This document shows, one piece after another, positions 45,671-55,124 of a stretch of DNA of 64,000 bases (its first letter is position 1; each line of letters begins with the position of its first letter). This stretch comes from an uncultured Flavobacteriales bacterium (GTDB lineage Bacteria > Bacteroidota > Bacteroidia > Flavobacteriales > UBA1820), in contig CABSLV010000007.1 of NCBI GenBank assembly GCA_902478645.1, forward strand, positions 1 to 64,000, read 5' to 3'. The position numbers were made by a program, and so were the translations under genes. The notes beneath the pieces were generated by a model. That model was not told where the DNA came from. It worked only from the letters and a program-made list of their open reading frames with translations, and did no database searches.

Positions 45671-46726
45671 ATGAAATCTTCCGTACTTCCCCTCGCAGCA
45701 GCTTCCCTGCTCGCCGCATTGTCATTCACAGCCTGCCAACCCTCCGCCCCGCAAGACCCCTTTACCCGGACGCAACTTTTGCAGGCGGACAGCATCCGCA
45801 TCGAACAAGTCCTCTCGCCCCGCACGTGGACCGTGGCCGACGATCGGGCGATCGTCGCCTCCTTGTCCCAAGATTCGGTACTCTATGCGTACCGCCTGCC
45901 CGACTTCGAATACCTTTACAGCGGACTTCGCGCCGGAGGAGGACCGGACGAACTGTCGAACATCTACGGGAGCTTCCTGCGAAGCTATCCCGACGGGACC
46001 TTCGTGCTGGAAGATTACGGGCGGCGGAACATGATCCTGCACGCCGCAGACAAAGACTTTGCCCTGTTGCGCACGGCTTCCACCCGGCAAAAGACCGCCC
46101 GGGACGGGGATCCCGTCCCGGGCGACTCGGTGTACGCTGCGGTGGACTACCCCCCTTGTGAACAAGGATCCGCTCCGGGGCGCCTGCTGCTGCAGGACTT
46201 CTACGGACGGACACTCGATTCCGCCGCCTGCCGCTCGTTCGTCACCACCCTCACCCACGAGGGAGAACGATTTTCCATGGGGATGAACTGGCCCAACTTT
46301 GCCTACGCGGGGCAGACCCTCGCACTCGTCTATTACGAAACCGGACGAGTGGAATTTTACGACCTCTCCCGCGGAAAACTCTCCCTGAAAAAAGCCGCCG
46401 GCGACTCCACCCCGGTAGAGGAACTGATGGAAGCCGACCTGACCCGGCGGAACTTCCAAGGGGTCAAGTACGACGCGATCGTCTCGGACGGAAAATATTT
46501 CTACGTACTGGCCAACGATTACCGCTGCACCGGTCCCCAACCCGACCCGTCGAACATCCGCTTCACCTCCTGCATTCTGGTGTATTCCCGCCAGGGAACC
46601 CCGCTCAGGAAATACGCACTCGACCATCCGGCCAGCGACATTCTGGCCTATCGGGGTGCCATTTACGCTTACAACCGGTGGAAAGACTTCGAGCAGGTGT
46701 ACGTCTACCGCCCGGATGAAAAATAA
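45671..46726 (+). CDS. BF3164-like lipoprotein (TolB-like fold)
   Basis: 351 residues with a lipobox ending SFTAC (Cys22). The mature protein has repeated beta-blade segments (VLYAYRLPDFEYLYSGLRAGGGPDELSN; FVLEDYGRR; FYVLANDYRC; ILVYSRQGTPLRKYALD), fitting the TolB-like/BF3164 family of predicted six-bladed propellers common in gut Bacteroidota. No enzymatic role is known, and ligand binding at the cell surface is a guess. It stands alone between the divergent folE unit and argS. Confidence 0.75.
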   Translation: MKSSVLPLAAASLLAALSFTACQPSAPQDPFTRTQLLQADSIRIEQVLSPRTWTVADDRAIVASLSQDSVLYAYRLPDFEYLYSGLRAGGGPDELSNIYGSFLRSYPDGTFVLEDYGRRNMILHAADKDFALLRTASTRQKTARDGDPVPGDSVYAAVDYPPCEQGSAPGRLLLQDFYGRTLDSAACRSFVTTLTHEGERFSMGMNWPNFAYAGQTLALVYYETGRVEFYDLSRGKLSLKKAAGDSTPVEELMEADLTRRNFQGVKYDAIVSDGKYFYVLANDYRCTGPQPDPSNIRFTSCILVYSRQGTPLRKYALDHPASDILAYRGAIYAYNRWKDFEQVYVYRPDEK

Positions 46727-46804
46727 ATCCCACGCTCCAACCGGACATCCCGCACTCTCTCCCCACCCGAAAGAGGACATAAAGCAGTATTCCCTAAAAA
46801 TCAC

Positions 46805-46812
46805 TACCTTTG
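46805..46812 (+). promoter_or_regulatory. Putative -7 box of argS
   Basis: TACCTTTG fits TAnnTTTG and lies 67 bases before the argS start. No clear -33 match was seen. Confidence 0.5.
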
Positions 46813-46879
46813 TCCCCGCGCACAAAAAGCGCACTCACCACAAAAAAAACACATCATACACAAACGATACGACAGTTTT

Positions 46880-48658
46880 ATGGACATTCTTTCGGTACTC
46901 AAAGAAAACATAGCCGGGGTGTTGGATTCGCTCTACGGCCTCTCCGATGCCCGGATCGACCTCCAGGCTACCCGCGAAGAATTTGCCGGCGACGTAACCC
47001 TGCTGGTATTCCCCTACGCGAAGGCTTCGCACAAAGCCCCCGAAGAGACCGCCCGGGAGATCGGCGAAGCGCTGGTGCAGCGGATCCCCCACGTGGTGAG
47101 CGGATTCAACGTCGTGAAAGGTTTCCTGAACATCGAACTCTCGCAGGATATTTTCGCCGACGAGTTTGCTGCAGCATATAGCACCAAGGACTTCGGATGC
47201 CGCCCCGCCGACCCGAAAGCGCCGGCGGTGATGGTGGAATACTCCTCGCCCAATACCAACAAACCCCTGCACCTGGGCCACATCCGCAACAACCTGCTGG
47301 GATTTTCCGTCGCCCGCCTGCTGGAGGCTTCCGGAAAACGGGTGATCAAGACCCAGATCGTCAACGACCGAGGCATCCATATCTGCAAGTCGATGCTCGC
47401 CTGGCAACGGTTCGGCCACGGAGAGACCCCCGAAAGTTCCGGCATGAAAGGCGACCATCTGGTGGGAAAATACTACGTAGAATTCGACAAGGCTTACCGA
47501 CAGGAAGTGGCCGAGCTGAAAAACCAGGGCATGGACGAGGATGAGGCCAAGAAAAAAGCCCCGCTGATGCTCGCCGCCCAAGACATGCTCCGCCGCTGGG
47601 AAGCCCGCGACCCCGAAGTGCGCGCCCTGTGGGAAATGATGAACGGCTGGGTGTTCGAAGGTTTTGCCCAGACGTACCGTCGGCTGGGTGTGGAGTTCGA
47701 CAAGAACTACTACGAGAGCGACACCTACCTGCTCGGAAAGGACATCGTGGAGGAAGGATTGAACAAAGGCGTGTTCTACCGCCGGGACGACGGCTCGGTC
47801 TGGATCGACCTGACAGCCGACGGACTGGACGAAAAACTGGTACTGCGCGCGGACGGAACGTCGGTGTACATCACCCAGGACATGGGTACGGCCGTTCGTC
47901 GGTTCGAGGAGTTCGACATCGACTCGCTCATCTACACCGTGGGCAACGAGCAGGACTACCATTTCAAGGTATTGTTCCTCACGCTCAAGAAACTGGGCTA
48001 CCCCTGGGCCGACAAACTGTACCACCTTTCCTACGGCATGGTGGACCTGCCTTCGGGCAAAATGAAGTCCCGGGAAGGCACCGTGGTGGATGCCGACGAC
48101 CTGATGGACGACATGTACCGCACAGCCAAGGAAATCTCCGAGGAGTTGGGCAAACTGGACGGCCTCTCCGACCAGGAAAAAGACCACCTGTACCACATCA
48201 TCGGCATGGGTGCGCTCAAGTATTTCCTGCTGAAGGTCGATCCCCGCAAGCGCATGATGTTCAACCCGCAGGAATCCATCGACTTCAACGGCAATACCGG
48301 CCCGTTCATCCAATACACCTACGCCCGGATCCAATCCATCAAACGCCGGGCGGGACAGTTGCCCGAAAAGCCGGAAAGACCCTCCAGTCTGCAGGATCGC
48401 GAAGTGGAACTAATCAAGAACATCGCCGAATTCCCCGCCCTGATCCAGAAGGCCGCCGCCGCACATTCGCCGGCACTGGTAGCCAACTATGTCTATGAAC
48501 TGGTGAAAATGTACAACTCGTACTACCAGAACGTCCCGATGCTTTCGGCCGAAGACGCCTCGGTGCGTACCTTCCGCGTGCAGTTGTCCGACCTGGTGGG
48601 ACGCGTGATCCGCACCGGCATGTACATCCTGGGCATCGAAGTTCCCGAGAGGATGTAA
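46880..48658 (+). CDS. argS: Arginyl-tRNA synthetase
   Basis: 592 residues. An N-terminal additional domain (1-110) precedes the class I core with VEYSSPNTNKPLHLGHIRNNLLG (HIGH). KSREGTVVDADDL takes the place of the KMSKS loop, which is often degenerate in ArgRS. TYARIQSI and the C-terminal alpha-helical anticodon domain ending VLGI-like (MYILGIEVPERM) complete it. It is the first gene of an argS-DUF4286-rsmA unit, with 24 bp to the next gene. Confidence 0.95.
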   Translation: MDILSVLKENIAGVLDSLYGLSDARIDLQATREEFAGDVTLLVFPYAKASHKAPEETAREIGEALVQRIPHVVSGFNVVKGFLNIELSQDIFADEFAAAYSTKDFGCRPADPKAPAVMVEYSSPNTNKPLHLGHIRNNLLGFSVARLLEASGKRVIKTQIVNDRGIHICKSMLAWQRFGHGETPESSGMKGDHLVGKYYVEFDKAYRQEVAELKNQGMDEDEAKKKAPLMLAAQDMLRRWEARDPEVRALWEMMNGWVFEGFAQTYRRLGVEFDKNYYESDTYLLGKDIVEEGLNKGVFYRRDDGSVWIDLTADGLDEKLVLRADGTSVYITQDMGTAVRRFEEFDIDSLIYTVGNEQDYHFKVLFLTLKKLGYPWADKLYHLSYGMVDLPSGKMKSREGTVVDADDLMDDMYRTAKEISEELGKLDGLSDQEKDHLYHIIGMGALKYFLLKVDPRKRMMFNPQESIDFNGNTGPFIQYTYARIQSIKRRAGQLPEKPERPSSLQDREVELIKNIAEFPALIQKAAAAHSPALVANYVYELVKMYNSYYQNVPMLSAEDASVRTFRVQLSDLVGRVIRTGMYILGIEVPERM

Positions 48659-48682
48659 GCCTCCTCCTGTTCTGACAAACCG

Positions 48683-49015
48683 ATGGAACACATCTACAAC
48701 ATCACCGCCGCCGTCGATACGGCCATTGCCGCGCAATGGGTCGAGGAAGCCTGCGCATCGTTCCTTCCGGCCCTGGCAAAAGCGCCGGGCGTATCGGCGG
48801 TAGAACTCATCGAGGTACACTCGGATGACGCTCCGGCCGATACCCGCTCGTACACCGTACAAGTGCGCTTTTCCGGGAAAGACTCCCTCGAAGCCTTCCT
48901 GGGAGCCCTCGAACGCGAGGCCGAAAGCCGGCTTTTCGAGCGTTTCGGGCAGCGTTACCTCACCTTCCGCCTGCAACTCGACAGCCTGCACAAGATCGCC
49001 TCGGCCGAGGAATAA
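48683..49015 (+). CDS. DUF4286 family protein
   Basis: 110 residues with a ferredoxin-like beta-alpha-beta pattern starting MEHIYNITAAVDTAIAAQWVEEA, which matches the typical DUF4286 start (IVYNVTVSVDxxIxxEWLxW). The middle strand is SYTVQVRFSGKDSLEAFL. The family is limited to Bacteroidota and is often found beside rsmA. Its function is unknown. It lies between argS and rsmA on the same strand. Confidence 0.8.
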   Translation: MEHIYNITAAVDTAIAAQWVEEACASFLPALAKAPGVSAVELIEVHSDDAPADTRSYTVQVRFSGKDSLEAFLGALEREAESRLFERFGQRYLTFRLQLDSLHKIASAEE

Positions 49016-49077
49016 CCGCTCCCGGACGTCCGCCGACAGACCCTCGGGACAGACCGCACAAAAAAACAGGAAACCCT

Positions 49078-49851
49078 GTGGAAAAAGTAAAAGCCAAAAA
49101 AGCCCTCGGGCAACATTTCCTCACCGACCGCTCCATCGCGCGGCGTATAGCCGATACGGTGGATGGCGCCCCCAACGGCAATGTGCTGGAAGTAGGGCCC
49201 GGGATGGGTATCCTGACCGAATGCCTGCTGGAAAAAGGGTGCAATGTCCTGGCGGCCGAGATAGACTCCGAATCGGTGGAATATCTGCTGGGGCACTTCC
49301 CCGCACTGGAGGGACGGATCGTCCAGGGAGACTTTCTCAAGATGGACCTCTCGGGGCTTTTCGCAGGGGAAAACTTCACCCTGATCGGCAATTTCCCGTA
49401 CAACATCTCCTCGCAGATCATGTTCCGGGCCTTGGAGTACACCGACCGCATCCACCGCATCGGCGGGATGTTCCAGCGGGAAGTCGCCCAACGGCTCACC
49501 GCCCCTCCGGGGAGCAAAGTGTACGGCATCCTGTCGGTGCTACTGGACGTGTATTACCGTCCGGAGTACCTGTTCACCGTACCGGAAACCGTCTTCTCCC
49601 CTCCCCCGAAAGTGAAGTCGGGCGTCATTCGGCTGGAACGCCGGGAAGACATCCCGCAGGACTTCAAAGCGGAAGCCCTGCTGCGGGTGGTCAAGGCCGC
49701 TTTCAACCAGCGCCGCAAGACGCTGCGCAATGCGCTGCGCCCGCTGGGAATCCCGTCCGGACTGGCGGACCATCCGCTGCTGGACCGCAGGGCGGAACAG
49801 TTGTCCTCGGCGGAATTTTTGGACCTGAGCCGCTGGAAGTGGGGCAACTGA
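49078..49851 (+). CDS. rsmA: 16S rRNA dimethyladenosine transferase
   Basis: 257 residues, starting with GTG at 49078; no in-frame ATG gives the required N-terminus KAKKALGQHFLTD. RsmA (KsgA) dimethylates two adjacent adenines in the last helix of 16S rRNA. The SAM-binding VLEVGPGMGILTECL, the Asp in GDFLKMDL and the catalytic NFPYNISSQIM (N-F-P-Y) are all present. The C-terminal domain includes FNQRRKTLRNAL. It is the last gene of the argS unit. Confidence 0.95.
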   Translation: MEKVKAKKALGQHFLTDRSIARRIADTVDGAPNGNVLEVGPGMGILTECLLEKGCNVLAAEIDSESVEYLLGHFPALEGRIVQGDFLKMDLSGLFAGENFTLIGNFPYNISSQIMFRALEYTDRIHRIGGMFQREVAQRLTAPPGSKVYGILSVLLDVYYRPEYLFTVPETVFSPPPKVKSGVIRLERREDIPQDFKAEALLRVVKAAFNQRRKTLRNALRPLGIPSGLADHPLLDRRAEQLSSAEFLDLSRWKWGN

Positions 49852-49856
49852 AGTTT

Positions 49857-49893
49857 GCGGCCCTTGGGGCCGCAGCGCCGCTTTCGCGGCGCA
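49857..49893 (+). terminator. Paired hairpins after rsmA
   Basis: TGCGGCCC-TTG-GGGCCGCA is followed directly by GCGCCGC-TTTC-GCGGCGC. A T run (CTTTTTTATT) appears about 17 bases later, near 49910. They lie right after the rsmA stop and before the pnp promoter. Confidence 0.6.
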
Positions 49894-49951
49894 TGCTTGG
49901 GGAGCGAGCTTTTTTATTGCGGCAAATCGTTCTCGTGGAGGATTTTTTGCC

Positions 49952-49959
49952 TACCTTTG
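49952..49959 (+). promoter_or_regulatory. Putative -7 box of pnp
   Basis: TACCTTTG fits TAnnTTTG and would give a 5' leader of about 85 bases. In E. coli the pnp leader is a target of autoregulation, but no matching RNase III stem could be identified here. Confidence 0.55.
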
Positions 49960-50048
49960 CACGCAAAACATTTAAGGAGTAAATAATTAAGGCAGAACAC
50001 CTGCCGCCCTTTCCAAGCGGGAAAGGGAACAAAAACCAAGAACGCACC

Positions 50049-52361
50049 ATGCAGGTTCCACAACCTCTTTCGCAGACCGTTACCCTCAAGGACGGTCGCA
50101 CCATCACCATCGAGACCGGTGTATGGGCCAAACAAGCCGCCGGAGCCGCTGTCGTACGGATGGGCGGCACGGTCGTGCTGGCCACCGTAACCACAGCCGA
50201 TGAAGGCAAGGAAGGCGCCGATTTCCTTCCCCTGACCGTCGAGTACAAAGAATCGTTCACCGCAGCCGGCCGCTTCCCCGGCGGATTCATGAAACGCGAA
50301 ATGCGCCCCAACGACGAAGAGATCCTCGTCGCCCGTCTGGTGGACCGCATCCTGCGCCCCATGTTCCCCTCGGACTACCACGCCGAGACGCAAGTCATCG
50401 TCCAGCTGCTCTCCTACGACGGACAAACCCAACCCGATTCGCTGGCCGGACTGGCCGCTTCGACGGCCATCGCCGTTTCGGACATCCCGTTCGAAGCGCC
50501 CATCTCCGAAGTACGCGTAGCACGCATCGACGGACAGTTCGTGATCAACCCCACGCTGGATCAGATGGCCGATGCCGACATCGAACTGATGGTAGGTGCC
50601 ACCGCCGATTCCATCGCGATGGTGGAAGGTGAGATGAAGTTCGTCTCCGAAGCCGAAATGATCGATGCCCTCAAGGCCGCCCACGAAGCTATCAAGGATC
50701 AGGTAGAGGCACAGAAAGCCCTCGCCGCCCAAGTGCCCAAAGCCGCTCAGAAACGCGTCTACTGCCACGAGACCAACGACGAGGAATTGCGCGAGAAAGT
50801 TCGCAAGGACACTTACGACAAGGTATATGCCGTAGCCAAAATGGGGCTGGGCAAACAGGAACGCAGCGAGAAATTCTCGGAAGTGATCGACGAATTCATC
50901 GCAGAGAATTTCCCCGAAGAAGGGATGGACAAGGACGAACGGGCACAGAAAGTCGCCTTGGCCAAACTGTATTACCACGATGTGGAGCGCGACGCCGTTC
51001 GCCGTCTTATCCTGGACGAAGGCATCCGTCTGGATGGCCGCAAGACCACCGAAATCCGCCCCATCTGGTGCGCAGTCAACGTGCTGCCCATGCCGCACGG
51101 ATCGTCCATCTTCACCCGCGGCGAGACCCAGGCACTGGGTACGGTCGCCCTGGGAACGAGCCTCGACTCGAACGAAGTGGACGGAGTATCGTTCCGCTAC
51201 AAACAGAATTTCTACCTCCATTACAACTTCCCGCCCTATTCCACGGGTGAAACCAAACCCATGCGCGGCGTTTCGCGCCGGGAGATCGGCCACGGAAACC
51301 TCGCCTACCGGGCTCTGAAACAGGTCATCCCTGCCGACTGCCCCTATACGGTACGCGTGGTATCGAACGTACTGGAGTCCAACGGCTCCTCGTCGATGGC
51401 CACCGTATGCGCAGGAACCCTCGCGCTGATGGATGCCGGTATTCAGATCTCGAAACCCGTTTCGGGTATCGCCATGGGTCTGATCACCGACGAACAGACC
51501 GGTCAGTACGCCGTGCTGTCGGATATCCTGGGCGACGAAGACCACCTGGGCGACATGGACTTCAAGGTAACCGGTACCGAAGACGGTATCACGGCTTGCC
51601 AGATGGACATCAAGGTCAAGGGACTTTCGTACGAAGTGCTCACCAAAGCCCTGGCACAGGCTCGTGAAGGCCGCATGCACATCCTGGGCAAGATCAAGGA
51701 AGCCATTGCCGAGCCCCGTCCTACGGTCAAGGAACACGCACCGAAGATCATCACCATGGAAGTACCCAAAGATGCCATCGGAGGCATTATCGGCACGGGC
51801 GGCAAGGTTATCCAGCGCATCCAGGCCGAAACCGGCACGACTGTTACCATCGAAGAGGAAGGCAACGTGGGCAAGGTACAGATCCTCGGCACTTCGTCCA
51901 AGGGCATGGAAGATGCCGTCAATATGATCAAGCTCATCGCATACGACCCGCAGATCGGCGACGAATTCGATGTAACGGTAACCGAAGTGCGCGACTTCGG
52001 TGCCATCGTCGAACTGGGCCCCAACCGGGATGCGATGTTGCACATCTCGGAACTCGACTGGAAACGGGTGGACAACGCCGAAGCCTACGTACACGTAGGC
52101 GATCGCATCCACGTACGCCTGATCGAAATAGACAAGGAAAAAGGCCGTCTGAAGGTATCCCTTCGCGCCCTGAAGGAAAAACCCGCCGACTGGGTCGATC
52201 GTCCGGCACGTCCGCGCGATGACCGTCGCGGAGGTCCTCGTGGCGGAGACGACCGCCGTCGCAATGCTCCTCGTGGTGGAGACGACCGTCGTCGCAACGC
52301 TCCCCGCGGTGGCGACCGCCGTCGCAGCGAAGGCCGCGACGAAACTTCCTCGGAAGAGTAA
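50049..52361 (+). CDS. pnp: Polyribonucleotide nucleotidyltransferase (PNPase)
   Basis: 770 residues. Two RNase PH-like domains (about 10-220 and 320-550; FMKREMRPNDEEILVARLVDR and SSSMATVCAGTLALMDAG) flank a helical linker. A KH domain (about 575-635; GGIIGTGGKVIQRIQ) and an S1 domain (about 645-715; DEFDVTVTEVRDFGAIVEL) follow. It degrades RNA 3' to 5' with phosphate. The C-terminus (from about 718) is an Arg/Gly/Asp-rich tail with tandem 11-residue units GGDDRRRNAPR, an extra RNA-binding or protein-binding appendage. The gene is monocistronic. Confidence 0.96.
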   Translation: MQVPQPLSQTVTLKDGRTITIETGVWAKQAAGAAVVRMGGTVVLATVTTADEGKEGADFLPLTVEYKESFTAAGRFPGGFMKREMRPNDEEILVARLVDRILRPMFPSDYHAETQVIVQLLSYDGQTQPDSLAGLAASTAIAVSDIPFEAPISEVRVARIDGQFVINPTLDQMADADIELMVGATADSIAMVEGEMKFVSEAEMIDALKAAHEAIKDQVEAQKALAAQVPKAAQKRVYCHETNDEELREKVRKDTYDKVYAVAKMGLGKQERSEKFSEVIDEFIAENFPEEGMDKDERAQKVALAKLYYHDVERDAVRRLILDEGIRLDGRKTTEIRPIWCAVNVLPMPHGSSIFTRGETQALGTVALGTSLDSNEVDGVSFRYKQNFYLHYNFPPYSTGETKPMRGVSRREIGHGNLAYRALKQVIPADCPYTVRVVSNVLESNGSSSMATVCAGTLALMDAGIQISKPVSGIAMGLITDEQTGQYAVLSDILGDEDHLGDMDFKVTGTEDGITACQMDIKVKGLSYEVLTKALAQAREGRMHILGKIKEAIAEPRPTVKEHAPKIITMEVPKDAIGGIIGTGGKVIQRIQAETGTTVTIEEEGNVGKVQILGTSSKGMEDAVNMIKLIAYDPQIGDEFDVTVTEVRDFGAIVELGPNRDAMLHISELDWKRVDNAEAYVHVGDRIHVRLIEIDKEKGRLKVSLRALKEKPADWVDRPARPRDDRRGGPRGGDDRRRNAPRGGDDRRRNAPRGGDRRRSEGRDETSSEE

Positions 52362-52389
52362 AGAACATCACGTATCTTATGATACTTTG

Positions 52390-52417
52390 CAGGCGCATCC
52401 CTTTTGGGATGCGCCTG
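52390..52417 (+). terminator. Intrinsic terminator of pnp
   Basis: A perfect 12-bp stem CAGGCGCATCCC with loop TTTT is followed by TTTGTTTTT, 28 bp after the stop codon. Confidence 0.93.
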
Positions 52418-52499
52418 TTTGTTTTTGTCAAGAAAACGTACTGAAAAACCCTCAATGAAACACCCTGGAAAGGGGAATGCCTGCAAAAGGTCATAAAAA

Positions 52500-52529
52500 A
52501 TCCCCGCAAATCGTCGGATTTGCGGGGAT
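52500..52529. terminator. Bidirectional terminator between pnp and tRNA-Ser
   Basis: A 13-bp stem (52500-52512 with 52517-52529) around GTCG has an A run to its left and a T run to its right. Read leftward it ends the tRNA-Ser transcript. Confidence 0.88.
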
Positions 52530-52557
52530 CGTTTTTTTCAGAACCAATCGGTTCTCC

Positions 52558-52645
<88 letters not shown>

Positions 52646-52718
52646 TATTCGAGGAGCAAAGGTAAAAATTATTTCGCGCGCACGCAAAAAATACGCCCCC
52701 TCTTTTTTCTTTCGGGAG

Positions 52719-53450
52719 TTAAAAGCCCCGCTCTTTCTTTATCCGCTCGTAGGCATCCTGGATCTCGATGAACTTCTCCTTGGCGATCTGCTGCTCCTCG
52801 GGCGGGTATTTCACCAGACGGTCGGGGTGATATTTTTTAGCCAAAATGCGGTACGATTGCTTGATCTCAGCCACGCTCGCTGTCGGACTGACCCCCAATA
52901 CCTCGTACGGAGAGCGACCGGCCGAAGCCCCTTTCGGTACTCTCTGCTGCGAACCGGAACGCTGATACGCCCCTTGGGCAAAAGCCGAATAAATGTATTG
53001 AAAATGCTGCTGCGCAACCCCCATCCAACCGGCAATCCGAGCCATCAGCCGTACCTCATCGTCGCTGATCTGCCCGTCGGAAGCTGCCACCTGGAAGAGA
53101 AATACCAGGATGCTCTGGCGGGATTGGTAACTGGTAGTAAACATCAGTTCCCGACAAATGTGTTCCAACGAATCCTTGTAGGTGAATGTCTTGTAGTTGG
53201 AAAAGGCTTTCTCGGCCCGAGCCTGTCCAAATTGGCCGATGAACTGCGTACGCACAAAACGGACCTCCTGGTCGCTGATCTTGCCGTCCGAACGGATCAC
53301 CGCCGCTGCCAGGGCAAGGATACGCACGTCTATCTGGTCGTAGGTAAATCCGGCACCCACTCGGGACGAAAAACCCGACGAACCGGCCGAAGACCCCCGA
53401 AACATGAAATACAAAGCAATAACGAGAAGGAAAAGCCAAAAAGACAACAT
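52719..53450 (-). CDS. DjlA-like TerB/J-domain membrane protein
   Basis: 243 residues. A single N-terminal transmembrane helix (LSFWLFLLVIALYFMF) is followed by a Gly/Ser linker, a TerB-like helical domain (about 38-160; AAAVIRSDGKISDQEVRFVR and QVAASDGQISDDEVRLM, two acidic calcium/metal-like loops) and a C-terminal J domain (about 175-243) with the HPD motif in KKYHPDRL. This is the order in DjlA, a membrane-anchored DnaK co-chaperone. It is probably monocistronic. Confidence 0.85.
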   Translation of the reverse strand: MLSFWLFLLVIALYFMFRGSSAGSSGFSSRVGAGFTYDQIDVRILALAAAVIRSDGKISDQEVRFVRTQFIGQFGQARAEKAFSNYKTFTYKDSLEHICRELMFTTSYQSRQSILVFLFQVAASDGQISDDEVRLMARIAGWMGVAQQHFQYIYSAFAQGAYQRSGSQQRVPKGASAGRSPYEVLGVSPTASVAEIKQSYRILAKKYHPDRLVKYPPEEQQIAKEKFIEIQDAYERIKKERGF

Positions 53451-53532
53451 AGTTCTGTTTCTTTGCAGAATGGTTTGGTTTGCGAGGACAAAAATACGCT
53501 TTTTGCCCTTTTATTTGGCCGCTGGCGCACAA

Positions 53533-53570
53533 AAAAAGCAAAGGTGATAAATTTATCGCCTTTGCTTTTT
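53533..53570. repeat. Loop-free 38-bp palindrome
   Basis: Two 19-nt arms (53533-53551 and 53552-53570) meet with no loop and differ by one G-T pair. It is AT-rich at the centre (GATAAATTTATC) with AAAAAGCAAAGG / CCTTTGCTTTTT outside. It lies between the nuoN stop and the DjlA-like gene start, beside another long hairpin. It may be a bidirectional terminator. Confidence 0.7.
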
Positions 53571-53603
53571 CGTGGACTCTGCGGGCTAAAAACAGCTTCT
53601 CGG

Positions 53604-53659
53604 GCGCGCAAGCAAAAAGGGGTCGGCCCATCAGGGCCAACCCCTTTTTGCTTGCGCGC
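53604..53659 (-). terminator. 3' hairpin of the nuo operon (hairpin family copy 4)
   Basis: 26-nt arms (53604-53629 and 53634-53659) pair with one mismatch around ATCA, ten bases after the nuoN stop. The outer GCGCGCAAGC is one base different from the GCGGGCAAGC of copies 1-3, and the inner arm is unrelated to theirs. A T run (TTTTT) occurs about ten bases further on in the direction of nuo transcription. Confidence 0.75.
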
Positions 53660-53668
53660 ATGCCCGAA

Positions 53669-55096
53669 TTACAGGATGCCGAAGCCCAGGGAACTGATCC
53701 CCGTATAGATGCAGCTAACGATCCCCGCCAGCAGCACACCGGCTATACAAACCACCAGGCTCAAAGCCATCGGGCTGTCGGAACGGAAATAAGGGATCGG
53801 ATTTTCGTTTTTCTTGATAAACATCGCCTTGACTACCAGCAAATAGTAGTACAGAGAGATCACCGTGTTGATCAAAGCGATGAGCACCAGCACGTAATAC
53901 CCTTGAGATGCGGCCGCTGCGAAGATAAAGAACTTCGAGAAGAACCCGGCAAAAGGCGGAATACCACCCAGGGAGAACAACGCCAGCATCATCACCACCG
54001 CCAGACGCGGATTGGTGGAGTACAACCCGTCGTAGTCCGAGATATTGACCTTGCCCGTGCGGGTATCGATGGCCGAGATCACACCGAAGGCTGCCATGTT
54101 GGACAGGACATAGATCAGCACGTAGTACACCAGCGAAGCCATACCTTCCGCATTGCCGCCCATGATACCCAACATGATGTAACCGGCCTGCGAGATGGAC
54201 GAGAAGGCAAAGAAACGCTTGATGTTATTCTGACGGATGGCAAACAGGTTGGCCACGGTAATGGTTACGATGATCAGCCCGTACATCAGGTCTTTCCAGA
54301 TGTAAGCCAAGGGAGCGAACACCTTGAACAGCACCAGCATCAGCACAAAGGCAGCCGAGCCCTTCGATACGACCGAAAGATAAGCCGTGGTCGACGTCGG
54401 GGCACCCTGGTAAACGTCGGCCGTCCACAAGTGGAAAGGCACCAGAGAGATCTTGAATCCCAACCCGGCCATGAAGAAGACCAGTCCGGCGATCTGCATG
54501 GCGGACATGTCGAGCAGGTAAGGCACATCGGCGAAGTAAAGCGTGCCGCACGTGCCGTAGATCATCGAGATACCGTAGAGCAACACCCCGGAGGAAAGAG
54601 CCGCCGTGAGGATGAACTTGGCACCGGCCTCGGCCGAATGATGTTTGTACTTGTCGAACGCTACCAGGCAGGCCAGCGGCACGGATGCCGTCTCCAGACC
54701 CAGGTAGAGCATCAGGAAGCTGCCCGAGGAGATCATGATGTACATGCCGAAAAGCGTAAAGAGCGTCAGCACGTAATACTCGCCCATCTTGTACTCGCTC
54801 TCCTGCTTTTTGAGCGACTCGCTCACCTGCAGGAACACCAGCAGCGTTCCCAGGCTCAGGATGGCCTTGACCAGCGTACCCATGCGGGTCGTCTGGAACA
54901 TCCCACCGAAAAGTTCGCCTTCCGGCACGGGGAAAAAGCTGCCCGCTACGTGCAGGGCTACCAGCACGAAAGCGACCGTCTGGAAATATTTCCGCCCGGC
55001 GGGTCCGGCCACCAAGTCGTACACCAACAGGATGAGGGTTACCGCCAACAGCGAAATCTCGGGTCTGAGAAGCGTAAGTATGCTATTGAAATCCAT
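53669..55096 (-). CDS. nuoN: NADH-quinone oxidoreductase-like complex, subunit N
   Basis: 475 residues with about 14 transmembrane helices, an antiporter-like proton-translocating subunit. The core helices contain GLGFKISLVPFHLWTADVYQGAPT with the conserved Lys and His of this family, and FFAFSSISQAGYIMLG. It is the last gene of the ten-gene nuo operon and is followed by a long hairpin. 28 bp separate it from nuoM. Confidence 0.95.
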   Translation of the reverse strand: MDFNSILTLLRPEISLLAVTLILLVYDLVAGPAGRKYFQTVAFVLVALHVAGSFFPVPEGELFGGMFQTTRMGTLVKAILSLGTLLVFLQVSESLKKQESEYKMGEYYVLTLFTLFGMYIMISSGSFLMLYLGLETASVPLACLVAFDKYKHHSAEAGAKFILTAALSSGVLLYGISMIYGTCGTLYFADVPYLLDMSAMQIAGLVFFMAGLGFKISLVPFHLWTADVYQGAPTSTTAYLSVVSKGSAAFVLMLVLFKVFAPLAYIWKDLMYGLIIVTITVANLFAIRQNNIKRFFAFSSISQAGYIMLGIMGGNAEGMASLVYYVLIYVLSNMAAFGVISAIDTRTGKVNISDYDGLYSTNPRLAVVMMLALFSLGGIPPFAGFFSKFFIFAAAASQGYYVLVLIALINTVISLYYYLLVVKAMFIKKNENPIPYFRSDSPMALSLVVCIAGVLLAGIVSCIYTGISSLGFGIL

Positions 55097-55124
55097 TTGT
55101 ATTTTCCGGTCTAATTATCCGCCT

